Shown: positions 39,078 through 39,715 of the stretch, piece after piece | Layout: each line of letters starts with the position of its first letter | Numbering within the stretch: the stretch's first letter is position 1 | Assembly (NCBI GenBank): GCA_017436915.1 | Contig: JAFSCE010000012.1 | Span: 1-39,715, forward strand | DNA from: Clostridia bacterium | Lineage (GTDB): Bacteria; Bacillota; Clostridia; Oscillospirales; Acutalibacteraceae | Reading direction: 5' to 3' | Length of the DNA: 39,715 bases | The notes under the pieces: model-generated | The model's input: the letters and a program-made list of their open reading frames with translations, nothing else | Told to the model about the DNA's origin: nothing | Database searches by the model: none | Translations under genes and position numbers: made by a program

Positions 39078-39715
39078 TTATCCACAATTTTTAATAAAGC
39101 GATCATATACGAAAATACCACCTAAGAGAAACACGGCGATGCCGCAGGATAAAAGTATTTCTAGCAGTGTGGCGCTGGAGAATGACTCGGGTTTTACAGT
39201 ATCGTCCGGTGTTTCATCCACTGCGTAAAATTCCCATTTAATCAAATCATCCGCCGCCAAGCCATCACCTGTGTAGAGGTAATCACAACGCAAATCAATA
39301 AAGTAATTCACCTTTTGATTGGCGGCAAGCATCATGTTCAGGTTGAAATCCCGGTCGTCGTTAATACGGCTGTAAGGACCTTCGTACAGCACTTTGCTAC
39401 CGTTGCGTACGGTAATATATACATGGTTTAAGTAGCGCAGAGCTTCTTCATTATCATACGGAAGCTCTACGGTGCGCAGTCCGATTTTTTGCTCAACCGA
39501 TGTGCTGTTGTGCACGGTCAGCATACCGGAAACGGTCGTATATTGGCCGGCTTTTAAGGTCGGCTTTTCCCACAATGTCGGTGCCTTTTCTGCGCTGAAA
39601 ACGAGTGTGTTATCGCCGAGAACGGTTAACTTATATGTCTGGGTCGTGTTGTCGTCAGCAGTTACCGGTGTTGCGATCAGGCAGAGAAGAATTGTACACA
39701 ACGCAAAAATAAGAA
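39078..39715 (-). CDS. Secreted, C-terminally membrane-anchored protein, N-terminus cut by the window edge
   Basis: The frame is open to the window edge, so the true start lies beyond 39715. The visible part begins inside a hydrophobic signal sequence (LIFALCTILLCLIATPVTA, cleaved near TADDN). About 150 residues of beta-rich extracellular domain follow, with the segments YKLTVLGDNTLVFSAEKAP and VHNSTSVEQKIGLRTVELP. One membrane helix near the end (LLEILLSCGIAVFLLGGIFV) is followed by a short positive tail. No sorting motif or catalytic signature is seen. The layout suggests a surface protein held by its C-terminus; family unknown. Confidence 0.75.
   Translation of the reverse strand, partial: LIFALCTILLCLIATPVTADDNTTQTYKLTVLGDNTLVFSAEKAPTLWEKPTLKAGQYTTVSGMLTVHNSTSVEQKIGLRTVELPYDNEEALRYLNHVYITVRNGSKVLYEGPYSRINDDRDFNLNMMLAANQKVNYFIDLRCDYLYTGDGLAADDLIKWEFYAVDETPDDTVKPESFSSATLLEILLSCGIAVFLLGGIFVYDRFIKNCG

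Noticed and set aside
1..39715. CRISPR arrays, tRNA or rRNA genes, insertion sequences and prophage genes
   Set aside because: I saw no regularly spaced direct repeats, no cloverleaf-like clusters outside coding regions, no transposase motifs and no phage structural genes.

Overview
The window reads as a chromosome segment from an anaerobic, gut-type Clostridia bacterium (Oscillospiraceae/Ruminococcaceae-like is my inference). Signs are Shine-Dalgarno sites close to GGAGG, many near-consensus SigA promoters, an L10 leader, a tRNA-Phe T-box, the IreB phosphoprotein, RqcH and a bile-salt-hydrolase-type enzyme. Genes are tightly packed. Several convergent pairs share one bidirectional intrinsic terminator. 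I see no tRNA, rRNA, CRISPR array, transposase or phage gene.

Layout. (1) 1-6.7 kb, carbohydrate-flavoured accessory region: the tail of an unidentified protein, a xylose-isomerase-like TIM barrel, and a leftward three-gene operon (YgjV-like membrane protein, GH99/WbsX-like hydrolase, DUF4838 protein). An AraC-type regulator diverges from that operon, their promoters overlapping. A HAD phosphatase and an unlisted 51-residue ORF follow. (2) 6.7-14.9 kb, single-gene units with their own promoters and mostly their own terminators: L-rhamnose isomerase, MATE exporter, a phosphoribosyltransferase-like protein, choloylglycine hydrolase, SulP transporter, CPA-type antiporter, MgtC-like protein. (3) 14.9-18.4 kb, leftward envelope operon: alpha/beta hydrolase, MurF-like ligase, Ddl. 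(4) 18.5-22.4 kb: rpmG-secE-nusG-rplK-rplA, then rplJ-rplL behind an attenuating leader. rpoB does not follow. (5) 22.4-30.3 kb: MFS transporter, phosphohexomutase, PrmA and RsmE; a DUF1858 protein; then TrmK, a Nif3-like protein and RqcH. (6) 30.3-34.7 kb, leftward: IreB with an unknown 96-residue protein, and pheS-pheT under a T-box with a TTC specifier. (7) 34.7-39.0 kb: a MinD-like ATPase, a methylglyoxal-synthase-like protein, hisS and aspS. The window ends inside a secreted or anchored protein of unknown function.

The most unusual item is the pair at 34745-35920. The methylglyoxal-synthase homologue keeps its family's fold signatures and its typical clostridial C-terminus. It has nevertheless lost the catalytic Asp (Ala60), the catalytic His (Asn87), Asp101 (Asn90) and a phosphate-loop Gly (Ser55; E. 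coli equivalents Asp71, His98, Asp101, Gly66). Its partner is a MinD whose C-terminus stops where the membrane-targeting helix normally starts, with no minC or minE alongside. In clostridia min genes and mgsA often lie together, so this looks like a remodelled remnant in which both proteins lost their classical activity but the gene pair stayed linked. A regulatory or sensor role is inference.
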